DNA of 64,000 bases from NCBI GenBank assembly GCA_001986395.2, contig MQVO02000004.1:806001-870000 (forward strand). The letters run 5' to 3'. Position numbers and translations under genes: made by a program. Each line of letters starts with the position of its first letter. The stretch's first letter is position 1. Below, in pieces: positions 38,420 to 49,300 of this stretch. Source of the DNA: Irpex lacteus (lineage: Eukaryota > Basidiomycota > Agaricomycetes > Polyporales > Irpicaceae). Below the pieces are notes generated by a model, which made no database searches, was not told the DNA's origin, and worked only from the letters and a program-made list of their open reading frames with translations.

Positions 38420-38598
38420 TCAGCGGGTGTAGGATTGGGACAACTCTCGCATTCAACATATTCGTATGTAAGCACAGGGCAATACAGTTCACAGCAACGA
38501 CATGTAGCAAGGAATATATTGTATTTGTTTGGAGTCACACATTAGTTTACAATAAAGAAAGAATATGGATATACTGGACGGTGTAGATACTGATGCAC

Positions 38599-38613
38599 CC
38601 ACGCATTGCGTGG
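38599..38613. repeat. Palindrome CCACGCATTGCGTGG, copy 2
   Basis: Identical to 32646-32660, including the preceding GCAC and following three bases (TGG then A). It lies 322 bp upstream of the JmjC start codon and at the left end of the decayed transporter region. Confidence 0.65.
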
Positions 38614-38619
38614 AGGACA

Positions 38620-40900
38620 AAATTACCAGATAGTTCTACGTCAGAGGGGTAGCAACCTTGTTCGACCGCGCCCTCTTCCTCACACTCGCAGGCGACCTCC
38701 CCCCCCCCTCGCGCCCCTCCTCCTCCTCTTCCACCTCCTCAGGCTCCTTCACCCAATTCACCACCCACACACGCTCTTATACGCGCTCAAAAACGGCACG
38801 AGGGGCATAACTGCCATACTTGCCGCCTGGACGACACGTGCGGAAGCGAACATAGCGAATATGGGCCGCCAGAGCGTGTGGGACATGTATGTGCGTGCGG
38901 CCATGGTTTGGAACATCGTCTTGTGGTCGCATGCGCGGTTTAGTGAGAGGGAGTGCAAAGAGGAGAGGGGGAGGGCGCGGAGGAGGGCGAGGAGGGGTCC
39001 CTCGAGTCGGAGGGAGTGGTCGCGCATGAGGGTGTCGGCTACACGCTGCTGCGCAGCAGCGCATCCATCCTACCGTCCGTCACGGACCTTCGCATGCACT
39101 TGGTGCGGTCGCCGTTACATCTTGACCCAATGGATCCACTTCCCGCGACCGGGGTCACGTTGTCGATGACTTGGTCGCAGCCCGGCACCAATGAGGTACG
39201 TTCTGCCTTTGTTAGTAGTTTTAACACCGTCCCCGCCTCCGTTATACGATGCTGGCCGTTCGCGCGCATCATCGACGTCCACGCCACACCTTGACGCCAT
39301 GTATCGACGTCCCGCGACCGGGGTCCCGTCGTCGACAGCTTGGCGATGGTCTCGCACCCGCGCGGTGCGTTTGTACCTTCGTTCATCTTGTATGGACTCC
39401 CGACAAGCCCTCGTGCGTGATTCTATCACCTCCACCACTCGATCCTGGCCTTTCGCATGTCAAGGCCTCCCTTGGGTCTTGATGATATGGATCGCCATCT
39501 GGTCACCGGGGTCGCCTCGTCGACGCCTTAACGATCTTGGACGGGCTCAGGCACGTCGTATCTTCGTCGATCTTGGGTCCACTACTGATGCGCCTCTTGT
39601 AGACGTACACCGTCGTTCTCTTCCTTGTGCGATGTGGTGTGGACCCGCTGGATGCTCTGAGGGAATTCAAAGGTGAGTCAGCCTCTGTTCGAGCATAACG
39701 GAGTGAGTACTCACAGCAATGCAGTGCTACTGCACAGCAGCAGCATCCCTCGCCTCCTGCGGCCTCTCCTTCCTCGTACGGTTGCTCGATGGAGTTCGAG
39801 TCTTGTAGCGGCTTGTGTGGGTCGTATCACGCTCTTATCGATTTCGGCGTCCGCGTGGGACTACTGCAGATATCGTGAGTGTGGTGCGCTTCCATAGAGT
39901 TAAAAACGACTTACTGAATGTGTATTTCGACTTGGAGGGTAATTTGAGGGCAATCCGGGTCGAAGCCGTTTGGGACACTGAATAGCCGTTGTAAGCCATC
40001 TGCGTACTGTAAAGACCCGCATGCATAAGACTCACCAAAACTGCTTTTTGATTATCCAGGGTATGAAACTCCCATACGCAATCGCATACGCAACCATAAT
40101 CGGCACGAACGCCAACCCCGTCTGGGACGGTGAAAACCCCACTGAGAGAATATGGGGCCGTGGGACTCGAGGACGGCCAAGATGAGGGCGTCGGAGAAGC
40201 CGGAGAGGAGGGAGAGGAAGAGGGCGATAGGTTCGGTTAGGAAGATGTAGAAGGGGCGGGACCAGGTTGTTAGGATGTGGTGCGGGTGTTAGCGTTGTGC
40301 GGGAGAGCTTGGAGGTGCTGTAGATGTTTTTGTTGGAGGAGCGAGAAGAGGAGGAGGGGGAGGGAGCGGAGGCGGCGGGCTTCGTGAGTGATGAGGAAGG
40401 AGGTGCGGGTTTTGGGGACGAAGAAGTGGGCGAGTTCGATTGCAGCACCTGCGACGAGTTCGATGTAGAACTACATTCACTTTTGTCAGCGAACGATCCA
40501 CAATCCTCTCCATCAATCAAACAACTCTATCGAACGCACATTCCAATGCCAACTCAAGTTCTCCTGGCTGAAACGACCAAAGATAGGTCCCACAGCGGAG
40601 CCACCAACGGATGAGAGGACGATAAGGGCGACGGCGCATCGCTCGTCGTGTTGTTCCCACATGTCTGCGACCATGCCAAGGGTCACGACCCCCTGCGGAG
40701 GAGAGGCCGCCGAGTGCGCGGCAGACCATGATGCTGGCGAAGTTGGGTGCCAGGGCGCATGGGATTTGCCAAACTTCAAAGTATAATTAGTGGAGGGACT
40801 AATGACAGTGGAGAAGGGACAAACCTACTGAGAGACGACGGCGTTAGCCCGTCTATGGCCAAAGAACGAGCGAGGAGTTCGAGAACGAGGTAGTAATCGA
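38620..40900 (-). pseudogene. Decayed MFS transporter with foreign insertions
   Basis: Reading leftward, clear major-facilitator pieces appear in order: FASIMVCRALGGLSSAGG and then, one base out of frame, VTLGMVADMWEQHDERC and GGSAVGPIFG (40780-40580); YIELVAGAAIELAHFF with VPKTRTSFLITHEARRLR (40500-40380); RPFYIFLTEPIALFLSLLSG with a following ALILAVLESHGPIFSQWGF (40255-40130); and SQTGLAFVPIMVAYAIAYGS (40110-40050). This matches fungal polyamine-type MFS carriers from helix 3 to helix 8. Frameshifts and stops break it, and bases 39118-39800 replace the region where helices 9-11 should be with tandem repeats. A last membrane-like piece and a charged tail (NWVKEPEEVEEEEEG) lie at 38640-38950. 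It is a relic, not a working gene. Confidence 0.65.
39121..39540. repeat. Three diverged tandem units of about 170-190 bp
   Basis: The phrase CTTGA-N-ATGNATC-N-CCCGCGACCGGGGTC followed by a CGTCGAC-like and TTGG stretch recurs at 39121, 39290 and 39478. The second half of each unit (a GGCCNTTCGC stretch) recurs too. The unit lies inside the decayed transporter region. The copies are diverged, so the duplication is not recent. Confidence 0.5.
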
Positions 40901-40933
40901 AGCGGGGAGGTGAGGTTGCGAATGAAGGACGAG

Positions 40934-41183
40934 GATTCTGCGAAGTGTTTAGCCAGTCATGTCACACGGTTGCGCCTGCCGAAAGCTTCAAGACATGAGC
41001 GCGGTTGTGTGGACGACGGCCGCACGCTTCGGGTCAGAAGAGGGGGCCTTGGTAAACGGGGAGCGAGGTCGGCGATTCTGCGAAGTGTTTCGCCCGTCGT
41101 GCCACACGGTTGCGCCTGCCGAAAGCTTCAAGACATGAGCGCGGTTGTGTGGACGATGGCCGCTCACTTCGGCTGAGAAGAGC
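40934..41183. repeat. Two 110-bp direct repeats, period 140 bp
   Basis: Both units begin GATTCTGCGAAGTGTTT (40934 and 41074), share CACACGGTTGCGCCTGCCGA and the stretch through GAGCGCGGTTGTGTGGACGA, and end near CAGAAGAG / GAGAAGAG. They are nearly identical in the middle with about ten differences visible. They sit 40 bp upstream of a TATA box that faces the TET/JBP-like gene, so they may be promoter elements. Confidence 0.6.
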
Positions 41184-41639
41184 GAGGTTGTGGTTTTGCG
41201 CTAACCTTTGAAACCGGCCCTTTATATAGGGCAGAGCTCGACGCGACGCGTTTGTCACGCGTATCTTTGTGACCTGTCGCGTTGGTAACTGTCTTGATGT
41301 TTCTCAAGTGATCATGACCCTGAGCTTCGCGTTCCTGGCTGGTTCGGGCTACACTCACCGGAGGATCTTGAACATTGCCAGCCAAAGTCCACATCACAAG
41401 CGGAACAGTGACTATAGTGCGTTCGGTGAGTGCGTGATTTATCAAACTGAATACAAAAGATACTTTCTATCGCTGACTGATGGTTCTGTTCACTTATTGT
41501 GGCGCATTTTCAGGATCTGCGGGGCATTAGGCCGGTAAGTCCGATGTGACAGCAAAGCAACACTTTTGCACAGTGTTCGCTCACAGCCCGATAGGAAGCA
41601 TTTACAGAACGCTCAGCTAGAATTGTGGAGCATCACCGC
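41184..41639 (+). promoter_or_regulatory. Promoter and 5' leader of the TET/JBP-like gene
   Basis: A TATATA box lies at 41223-41228. Downstream are a short upstream frame (ATGTTTCTCAAGTGA near 41297) and a possible first exon beginning at the ATG of 41314, ending at a GTGAGTG donor near 41417. A possible 21-base exon between acceptor TTTTCAG (near 41512) and donor GTAAGTCC (near 41535) would put a stop in frame with the 41314 start, which is why I prefer the later start. Confidence 0.45.
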
Positions 41640-43852
41640 ATGGACTCCCATAGCGAAGAGGATATTCCTCTTGCTCAGGTGAGTGGTAGTTCTGCTTGTG
41701 AGCGCAGCAGGACCTCCATGGACTTAAAACTGACTGGAAAAGTAGAGTCTGAACAGAAACGTTCGCGTTCTTGGTGCTGCACTGGAGCTTGCCATTGACA
41801 ATGCGTAAGTACTTCTTAACTATGGCTGAACCCGTGGCTATACTCACCTTCATGCTTCTGTCCTCTTTTAGTATGCCTAGAGTAGAACGTTATGCTCTCA
41901 AGGCTAAAGGTTCACTTCAGGAGTGGGCGTTAGCGCATATGCTGCAGGAAGATGAAGACGACACTTGCCAGGATCCTGCCATCGACGAAGCCTATCTTCA
42001 ACTTCTGCGCGAGAAGTGGCATTCTCTCACCCCTGCACGTTTCACAGCAGCTTCAAGTGACTGCAACGCAGACTCTGGCGCTGACACAGGAATTCAGTAT
42101 GGCACATTATTGTGCTATGAGACACATCTGTGAGTTTCTTGTCTACTTTGTTTTGCAAGTTTGCGCTCACCTGTCTCAAGTCCTGGGTCGGCAAATCACC
42201 CTGCTAAGGGCCTGAGCAGCGCCACAGCTACTGCTACAGCCCAGGATGATGTTTCGGAAATGGAGTACCTTGCTCAATATCGGTGAGTTCGCATCCCACC
42301 CTTTGCGATTCTACCCTGTCCACAGATGCTAACTATGAACCAGGAACAAACGGAAAGCAAGCCGGATGGCTAGAGGGCTCAAGCACAAGAAGACTCGCTA
42401 CGACGCTGAGCATTCGGTGCTCATTCAGGCTCAAGAATGGGACATTGCAGATGCTCCCATGAGCTCTGAGGGATGGCAGGGAAAGGATGCCTTGAAAAGA
42501 GAGAGGCTGCGGATCAAGGACGCACTTGAGCGCAAGAGCGCAGAGCTCATGATGATCCTAGCTAGATTCACCCTTGTTTGGTACGATGATAAGTGAGTTT
42601 TGTCTCTGTTCGTCTCTTACCTGGCTTGTTAATAACTATATCCTAGTGCCTGCGCCCCAACCCGTATTGTTGACAGTCAGGGTCGTTTATTCATCTTCCG
42701 TTCAAGAGTTACCCAGTGGCAGAAGGATTGTCTACCCCAGCTTGCATCTGCAATTGAACGCTTTGCTAAGGCAACTCAACAAAGCGTTCAGGATCGGCAG
42801 AAAAACAGAAGGGGCATGCATGAGTTCTGTATAGCTGGTCATGATAGGCAAAGGAAGTCTGTGCGTTCACTTCCTACCTATCCAGTTTGCCTTTCCATAA
42901 TTGCTAATCATCAATGATTCCAGACGCCGACTGTGTCAAGCTGGCAAACACAGCAAGGGCATGAAGAGGCTTTAGATGAGCTCTTCGAGGATACAGCCAT
43001 GTGCAAATTCAAGTACGTTTGCTTACTTCTCTTCCATGGGACAGTTTCACTCACAGCATCATTATTTGTTTTGTCAGTAACTGCGCTACAGCTATGGTGT
43101 GGGAACACTTCCCTGGGGCTGCAAAACGCATGGAGAAGGGCGCAGAAGTGATGAAAAGAAAATACGGTATTTGTACTGGGCGTTTCGGCCTGTTTTTCAA
43201 CTTTTGCATCAATTCTCCTGTCTTCAAGGAGCTTCAATTTGATGTCTTCACTCTGCCCCATAGCGACGCAAAAAACGGTGCGTTGCTGGTATGTGTGGTT
43301 ATGGTATATTACTTCGGGAATTGTGAGTACACTTCTCCTATTGCTCCAAACTTGGCTTACTTTGTTTCTAGGCAAGACAAATGCAGATGAGCGCATCTGG
43401 CTTGTCTTCTGGGAGGCTGGGATCATTGTACAGATTCCAGCTGGGACATTCATTATATATCCCAGCGCTTTGCTTCTCCACTTCAATGTGGACATCAACG
43501 GTAAGCCTTATCTCTTGTTTACTCCTTGTTCTAACTTCTAACTAACACTCTTACATGTCCAGATGTCCTTGTAATCACAAAAGATGGAAGCAAGCCCACC
43601 AAAGACAACAGCATACCATTCCGCCCTTCAAGTGAGGCTAATGGAGGCCGGGGGAGCATAGTCTGGTTCACTCAGGCCAGTATGCTCCAGAGCGCGGAAT
43701 TACCCACTGACACCATCGCACAAGCCAAGCAGCTCAACAAGAAGGCTAAACGCACTGGTGCGGCCTTGATTGACACAGCATATGATGCGCAGAAGGCGCT
43801 TGAAGATGGCATGTTTACCTTCAACACTAATTCGTCTTCATCTGCTAGTTAA
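41640..43852 (+). CDS. TET/JBP-like 2-oxoglutarate/Fe(II) dioxygenase (cargo)
   Basis: About ten exons give roughly 535 residues, starting MDSHSEEDIPLAQ (GCATGG context). The N-terminal half has charged helices and a basic patch (RNKRKASRMARGLKHKKT). The catalytic double-stranded beta-helix follows: GRFGLFFNFCINSP, LPHSDAKNGALLVC with the HxD iron pair, WLVFWEAGIIVQIPAGTF, and YPSALLLHFNVDIN with the distal His. The C-terminal part carries RGSIVWFTQASMLQS. This pattern fits a fungal dioxygenase family that I associate with TET/JBP enzymes, which oxidise methylated or free pyrimidines in DNA; that family is expanded in mushrooms and often tied to DNA transposons. The assignment rests on motif order only. 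An upstream in-frame start at 41314 is possible if exon 1 splices directly to 41608. Confidence 0.6.
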
Positions 43853-44118
43853 AGTCTCTGTCTAGCCAGGATAGCATTTGATAATAGTAGCACCCTGCTG
43901 TTATTGCAGCTGTCATGTGACAATGTTTTGCTTGTAATATACCCTTCATACAGGTGTACTGTGCATAGAAACTCTAGCGCGGGTGAGTTTGACAAGGACG
44001 GACTGAGTCATGATGAACAGTGCAAAGCGCATGGCTCACAGGCAGGGACTGTGCTTGCAAGTTCACTACTGGCAAGTTTGAGTGTGTCGACGTTCCAATT
44101 CATCGTGTCATAAGTGAG
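43853..44118. other. 3' flank of the TET/JBP-like gene
   Basis: I see no gene or repeat. A frame at 43904-44113 has no supporting features. Confidence 0.4.
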
Positions 44119-44700
44119 TACTGTAACAAAAATAAATACACGGTATAATAAAGCGTTCAAGTCAGGGCCAATGGAAGGAGCATGAACTTGGCGTAGCGAA
44201 CTCTGACTCCCAGCAGAAGAAAAAGGAAAGAACTCGACGAACGGACAATGAGTTGGCGTCATAGTAGGTGAGGGTGAGGCTTCTGGTGTAGGACAACGTA
44301 CAGTCGACTGTGCATCCAAAGACAATGGATCTTGGAATCGCATCTGAACGGCGCGAGGTCCTCCGTTCAGGACCGTCGCAGACGTTTTCAATGTTCATCT
44401 CAAGCTTCAATGCAAGTAGGTTGGATTGACCGTGTACATATTACAGCGCCATGACACCGCGCCGTACTGTAGTATCCGCTCTCAACTGTATCGAAACGAA
44501 CATCGCAAAGGAGTATGCTCACCTGTACGTCACGTACTGCGTAATGACCTCCGCCCCTCCAGGTGTCGTCCTCCTGAGGCTGCGCACATGTCCTCACGAT
44601 GTTCTACGCGTAGTTAAAATGCTGCTGATGATTACTTGAGAGACCATACCTGTGCTAGATTTCCTCTCAGCACGTAACGCGAGCAACGCGTGTGTTGGAT
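44119..44700 (-). other. Possible small minus-strand gene, model unresolved
   Basis: A TATA box on the minus strand (TATAAA, complement of 44749-44754) and a GGGTACCCCC-type repeat at 44785 precede this stretch, in the same layout as the acidic-tail gene 2. Downstream are an intron-like segment (GTATGG...TAACTACGCGTAG), then short open blocks with donors GTACGT or GTGAGC near 44522 and a frame containing MRFQDPLSLDAQSTVRC at about 44300-44350. I could not fix one exon chain. The promoter layout is the main evidence for a gene. Confidence 0.3.
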
Positions 44701-44784
44701 GTGGAGGAAAGACGGAAGCTCAGAGCACGACGTAGGCGCGCAGCGACCTTTATACATAGTTGGCGACCGAAGCGCTGGACGGCC

Positions 44785-44811
44785 GGGGGTACCCCCAGGC
44801 GGCTCTGCCAG
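44785..44811. repeat. GGGTACCCCC-type unit, single copy
   Basis: GGGGGTACCCCCAGGCGGCTCTGCCAG. The core GGGGGTACCCCC is a perfect palindrome. It sits 31 bp from a minus-strand TATA box and is related to the tandem pair at 38337-38419 and the unit at 46154. Confidence 0.6.
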
Positions 44812-45010
44812 AAATCATCAAAATCATGCTCGTTCTTTCCCCTCAATACAACACATTATATCCATCCATATTTGCATTCTGACTTGTACTGATTGTCTAA
44901 TGTAACTATTATTAACATGGCACAAGTGTTATGTCCGTTGACAGTCCATGGTCCCTTCTCATGACAAAACTGCCTAAAAAGGCAGTTGTTGTGATACACC
45001 TCCGGAGTCA

Positions 45011-46030
45011 CTAGTCGCTGTCAGTGCTGAAACCGCTATGAAACCCCTCATCAGATCCCTCCTCGTATTCACTTGAAGTGTTCACCATGCTGTGCATGCT
45101 GTGCACGCTCTCTTCATCACTATCAGGCTCACTGGATTCCTCACTATTGGATGCGGAGTCGGAGAAGTGATCTCCAACATTGGTGACAGCCTGGGGCTAC
45201 GCAGTACTCAGCAATGTTTGACGTTCGAGTTCTTTATTACTTACCTGGATGTGAGTGACCAGGAGGTTTCCATACTGGATGTACTGTAGTGTGAATCAAG
45301 GAAGGTCAGCAGGCTGCATATACTGGTGCATCTCCACTCACCGGCATTGGTGCACTCCCAGTTGGATCGTAGAGCTCAGTTGCAACTCCTGGGCGAGAAT
45401 CGGGCATGTAAACGCTCAATATCATATCTGCTTGTCCTGTCAAGGTCAACCGTGGTGTGATAGTAAGGCAGAGGACTTACAAACAGCTGCTTGCATACGC
45501 GATGCTGCTACCCTGCGATTCCCAACAGGCAGTGACAGAAAATGGAGCACTAGTAGTGGTAAGGACCAGGGTAATGCAATCACAGTGAGTTTTGACTCTT
45601 ACTATCGTTCGCTGAGGCTGAGAGAGGGAGGGGAAGGTGCATGACCAGACCGGATGTCAAAACACCATCTTGATCATTGGCAAATACAAGGGGATTGGTA
45701 CGGTCTTGTGGTGCCAGGGTCTGAGTTGGAGGTTCGTCTGTGGTTAATTTTCCAACATGGCTGAGTATCAGACAATGACCTGAATTGGAAGCAAGCGCAT
45801 ACACACACCTGCATTTTCCGGGAAAGCCACGAGGCCTGCCTCTGAAGCGGGATGATTTGCTGCAAGGGACTCTGCTGTAAATGAACCATCAGCTTTGCCC
45901 GGACACTCGATGTATTATAAACTTGACTATATGCGCACTTACCTGAGGTTGTGAGCAAGACAGCAGTGGCAGCGTGTGTACTTGCATCTTCTTGAGATGC
46001 CCTAGCATTGTCGGTGGACTGGTCAGACAT
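45011..46030 (-). CDS. Acidic-tail low-complexity cargo protein 2
   Basis: Seven or eight short exons give roughly 215 residues. It begins MSDQSTDNARASQEDAS, has ESLAANHPASEAGLVAFPEN and KLTTDEPPTQTLAPQDRTN, then APFSVTACWESQGSS, MILSVYMPDSRPG with ATELYDPTGSAPMP, YIQYGNLLVTHIQ, and ends in an acidic Ser/Asp/Glu tail from AVTNVGDHFSDSAS to GFSTDSD (stop complement of 45011-45013). The exon-by-exon match with the gene at 32958 (same last-exon start AV, same preceding short exon, same type of tail) shows that they are paralogs in inverted orientation at opposite sides of the element. Its function is unknown. A TATATAAG box, a GGGTACCCCC unit and a CCACGC palindrome lie upstream in that order. 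Confidence 0.6.
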
Positions 46031-46126
46031 CAGGAGGCTTGAGAGAAGGAAAGAGGTTTAAGAAGGATAGAAAATAAGGGAGGGTCAATGACCGTTCAAG
46101 ACAAGCAGGGTGCCTCTGAATTGAAA

Positions 46127-46134
46127 CTTATATA
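46127..46134 (-). promoter_or_regulatory. TATA box of acidic-tail gene 2
   Basis: TATATAAG on the minus strand, 97-104 bp upstream of the start at 46030, with a GGGTACCCCC unit 20 bp further upstream. Confidence 0.55.
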
Positions 46135-46153
46135 GACGATTAGGCGCCCATGC

Positions 46154-46176
46154 GGGTACCCCCAGGGGCCTCTGCA
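46154..46176. repeat. GGGTACCCCC-type unit upstream of acidic-tail gene 2
   Basis: GGGTACCCCCAGGGGCCTCT followed by GCA, preceded by GGCGCC as in the tandem pair at 38337-38419. It is 124-146 bp upstream of the start codon at 46030. Confidence 0.6.
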
Positions 46177-46197
46177 AGCCTGAGGTCAAGTGAGCAT

Positions 46198-46212
46198 CCA
46201 CGCATTGTGTGG
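46198..46212. repeat. Palindrome CCACGCATTGTGTGG, copy 3
   Basis: One base differs from the two other copies (GTGTGG for GCGTGG), and it is preceded by GCAT rather than GCAC. It lies between the recombinase stop (46318) and the start of acidic-tail gene 2. Confidence 0.6.
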
Positions 46213-46317
46213 GTTATTTACCGCTGATTGTCGTAAGCCATAATGTCAGTTTCAGCTGACTGGTGCAATTTGTGGGTGGTAAATGATGTTATTTCTCCAG
46301 CTGCAATGGAACATAGC

Positions 46318-49300
46318 CTACAGTCTACTGATGGGCACAAAATAAAACTCTTCAGACTCCCAGGCGCACTCGGACAACTCGCGCAAAACACGGAATGCGG
46401 CCAGCTTGGCCGCGCGAGCATGTTCTGGGAGCTTCCCAGACTAAATGCAAAGGTCACTGCCAGTCCTTCGATGTTCGAAAGGAGCGGACGTACCTCGATA
46501 CGTTCGTTGATCATCTTGGTGATGTCCCAGTTGCGGATATTCAAGACGCCCTCGCGGAGAGCATTTGAGACTTGCTTACTTGTGTCTGCAAATGGGGTGA
46601 TCAGGCGATGAAATGTCTGACTGAGCTAAGGCTACTGACCGTCTGCTTGGTGGATTCTCTCTGAGAGGGTGGTGGGCTTGAGCAAGCAGTCACTAAAGCG
46701 AAGAGTGAAGCACACTTACCATCTTCCTTGATCTCCAGGTTTTTGGGGCGCCTGTTGCGGTTATGGTGGATGGTCACCTCCTGATGAGCGACCTGCATAG
46801 CCTGATACTGCTCCTTGTTTGGGCAGTGTCGGACGAGATGTGGTCTGAGAGACTTCTGGCTACGCTTACTGTTGACCGTAGTGAATCAAGAGCCGCCTTA
46901 TATGCAGAGTGAAATGCACGTACATGACCCCGCATGAGGGGCACTTCCATGTGCCATCCTCTTGGATCAAGTCCAGCTCTAGGTCGTGCCATGGAGTGTG
47001 GATACGCCTGTGACGAATATGTAACAAGAGATCACAGATCAAATGGCAAACACTCACATATGATGCTCTAGCACAGCACGACTAGGGTAGACCCGATCCC
47101 GGTCATCGGAATGCGTAAATTCGACACACTTCGGACAAATCCACTTATTGCCATTTGCCTAGGACAAAAGTCAGTCGTTTCGAACTGGGAAAGGGGACAG
47201 AGAGGGAGTACCTTGAAGAATGCATCAATGACCGCCTGCCTGAGCAAAGGATCTATAATGTAGCGTGCTAGGAAAGCACGTAGGATGGGGCAGGGCAAAC
47301 CGATAACATCCACTTCAGTCGCTGACGGGTCTCCAACATCAGGGACTTCTTCGTCGACTGCAGGTACGCTCGGGTCTTCACTACCAGGCTGATGCACGCT
47401 TTCCTCTACAGCGACATTGGTGGTTGTGTCCGTTGCCGCTAGGTCTGGAACGGCCTTGGAAGAGCGGTCAGAAAGATGAGGTACGCCTGCCTCGTCCATG
47501 AGCCTGTGTAAAATAGCGCTGGGGCCACCCTGGGGAGCAGAGGGCGGCACCTCCCCTGGTGCCTTTGGCATATACGACTCTATGAGAAGCAAGTCATCTG
47601 CCACAGTCAGATCATTTGCAAACGCATACTCTTCTTCGTAATTCCCCGCTCTACCAGCAATGTCCTCGCCTGCACTGATCAAGTTGTTCCTCCAATCGTC
47701 CCAAGCCTGCGCATCAGTTGGCTGGTCCCAGGGTGCGACAAGGGAGTTTGGGTCTACAGGCGCAGCCAAGTGTGGCAACTGAGGCTCCCCCCCTCCCTCG
47801 CGCCCGACGGCCGCACGTCCGGCGGCCACGCCTTCAGCGACCTGGTCATTGGCCGCCTCAGCTGCTGCAAATCGACCCAAATGTTACTGCATCGGGTTAG
47901 ACAGGAGATTCAAGACGGACTTACCAGCAGAAGCCTGAGCCGGAGTCTCAGCGGGCATGTCACTAGAGCTGTTGGCAACTCTAGCTGCTGCAGCAGCCAG
48001 GTGACCTGCCGGACGAGAAGGCGCGCTGGTGGATGCCCGGAGTTGACCCTGGACAGCCTCGGTGATGATCCTTTGCCCCTCGTTGTCAAGAACCACTTGG
48101 GCGTTTTCACGATTCTTGTACGTATTGTGGGCACGACTGCTGCCAAACGCAGGAAGGGTTGGGCCGGACGGGTGGACAGCAGTATCTACTGGGAGAGTCG
48201 CCTTCTGGCGGCGGATGTCCAACTGAGCGAGGGTTATGCCGGCCTTGAGCGCATCTCTGGCCCTCCGGACAACGTTCTTCCGGGTGTTGTTGGCTACAAG
48301 AATGGCTGCGCGGAGGTCGGCGGTATGCTGGGCGATGTGCATTGATGAGACAGTGACAAAGACTGGGAAAGGCGAGCGACAGAGCCTACCTCATCAGTGA
48401 TCTTGGGAGACGTCATGCGACGAGGATAATTTTCCAGAATCCTCTCGATATTAGCGGTAGACCTTGAGTTGGCGTGCTGATAGCCCGTAGCAGCTGAAGG
48501 AAAACAACCGAGAAAGTTTTTCCACTCCGTCTTGACCTCTTCTCGGGCGTCAAACATGCGTTTATAGGTCTGCGTCAAGGACTGTCAGTGAGCGATCGCT
48601 TTCCTTGGATCGGGAACACATACCACGACCTCCAACTGATATGCAAAGGGTAATGTGGTGTTTGCAGAGAACATGTTGGCGATTTCCTCCAGCTGTTCCT
48701 CGGTTGCCGCTCCGGATGTCACCTCCCTGTCTGCTGGTGCCTGCGCCACAACCTGTGTGGGCTGTAGCTGCGGACCGAATTTCAAGTTGACTAGGGCATC
48801 GAGAGCCGGTTTCAAAAAGTTTCGCTGACGGAGTTCAGCCTGGAAGAAAGGACGCATCAGTCCGGAAAGACAACCAGAGGACAAGACGAGCTTTGTCAAA
48901 GACGTCACATACCATTGTGACCTCGTCAGTCCTAGATTGGATTTCGCCGTTGCGGACGGGGACAAAGGCCATCTGGGCAACTCCTACTGCGTAGTACTGG
49001 TCAAAGGTGTTTGACTTTGTACGATTATTGTCCCCAGCGCCCGGGTTTCGGTGGCCCATCGTAGATTGGGCCATAATGACGCCGACCTTTGTAGCATACT
49101 ATCGCAGCCACATTGAGAGGGATTCCCGTAAGCTGTATATTCAAGGAAGAACTCACGTCATTCCCACCGTCCCTGCGAAAGGCGTACATTGATGCGGGTG
49201 GTAGGCCTGCTCCCACTGCTGCATTTGTGACAGCGTGGGAGAGGGCCACAGGAGTTGCCGCTTTGCCAGGGACAAGGTCATGCCCTCCCTGGGTAGCGGC

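Noticed and set aside
39121..41183. CRISPR-like array
   Set aside because: The repeats are long, few and diverged, without short spacers; the genome is eukaryotic.
47884..48342. Separate gene starting MHIAQHTADL downstream of the recombinase core
   Set aside because: A clean acceptor inside this frame (CCCAG before CATACC) joins it in phase to the recombinase exon ending KITDE, so it is better read as part of the same gene, though this needs transcripts.
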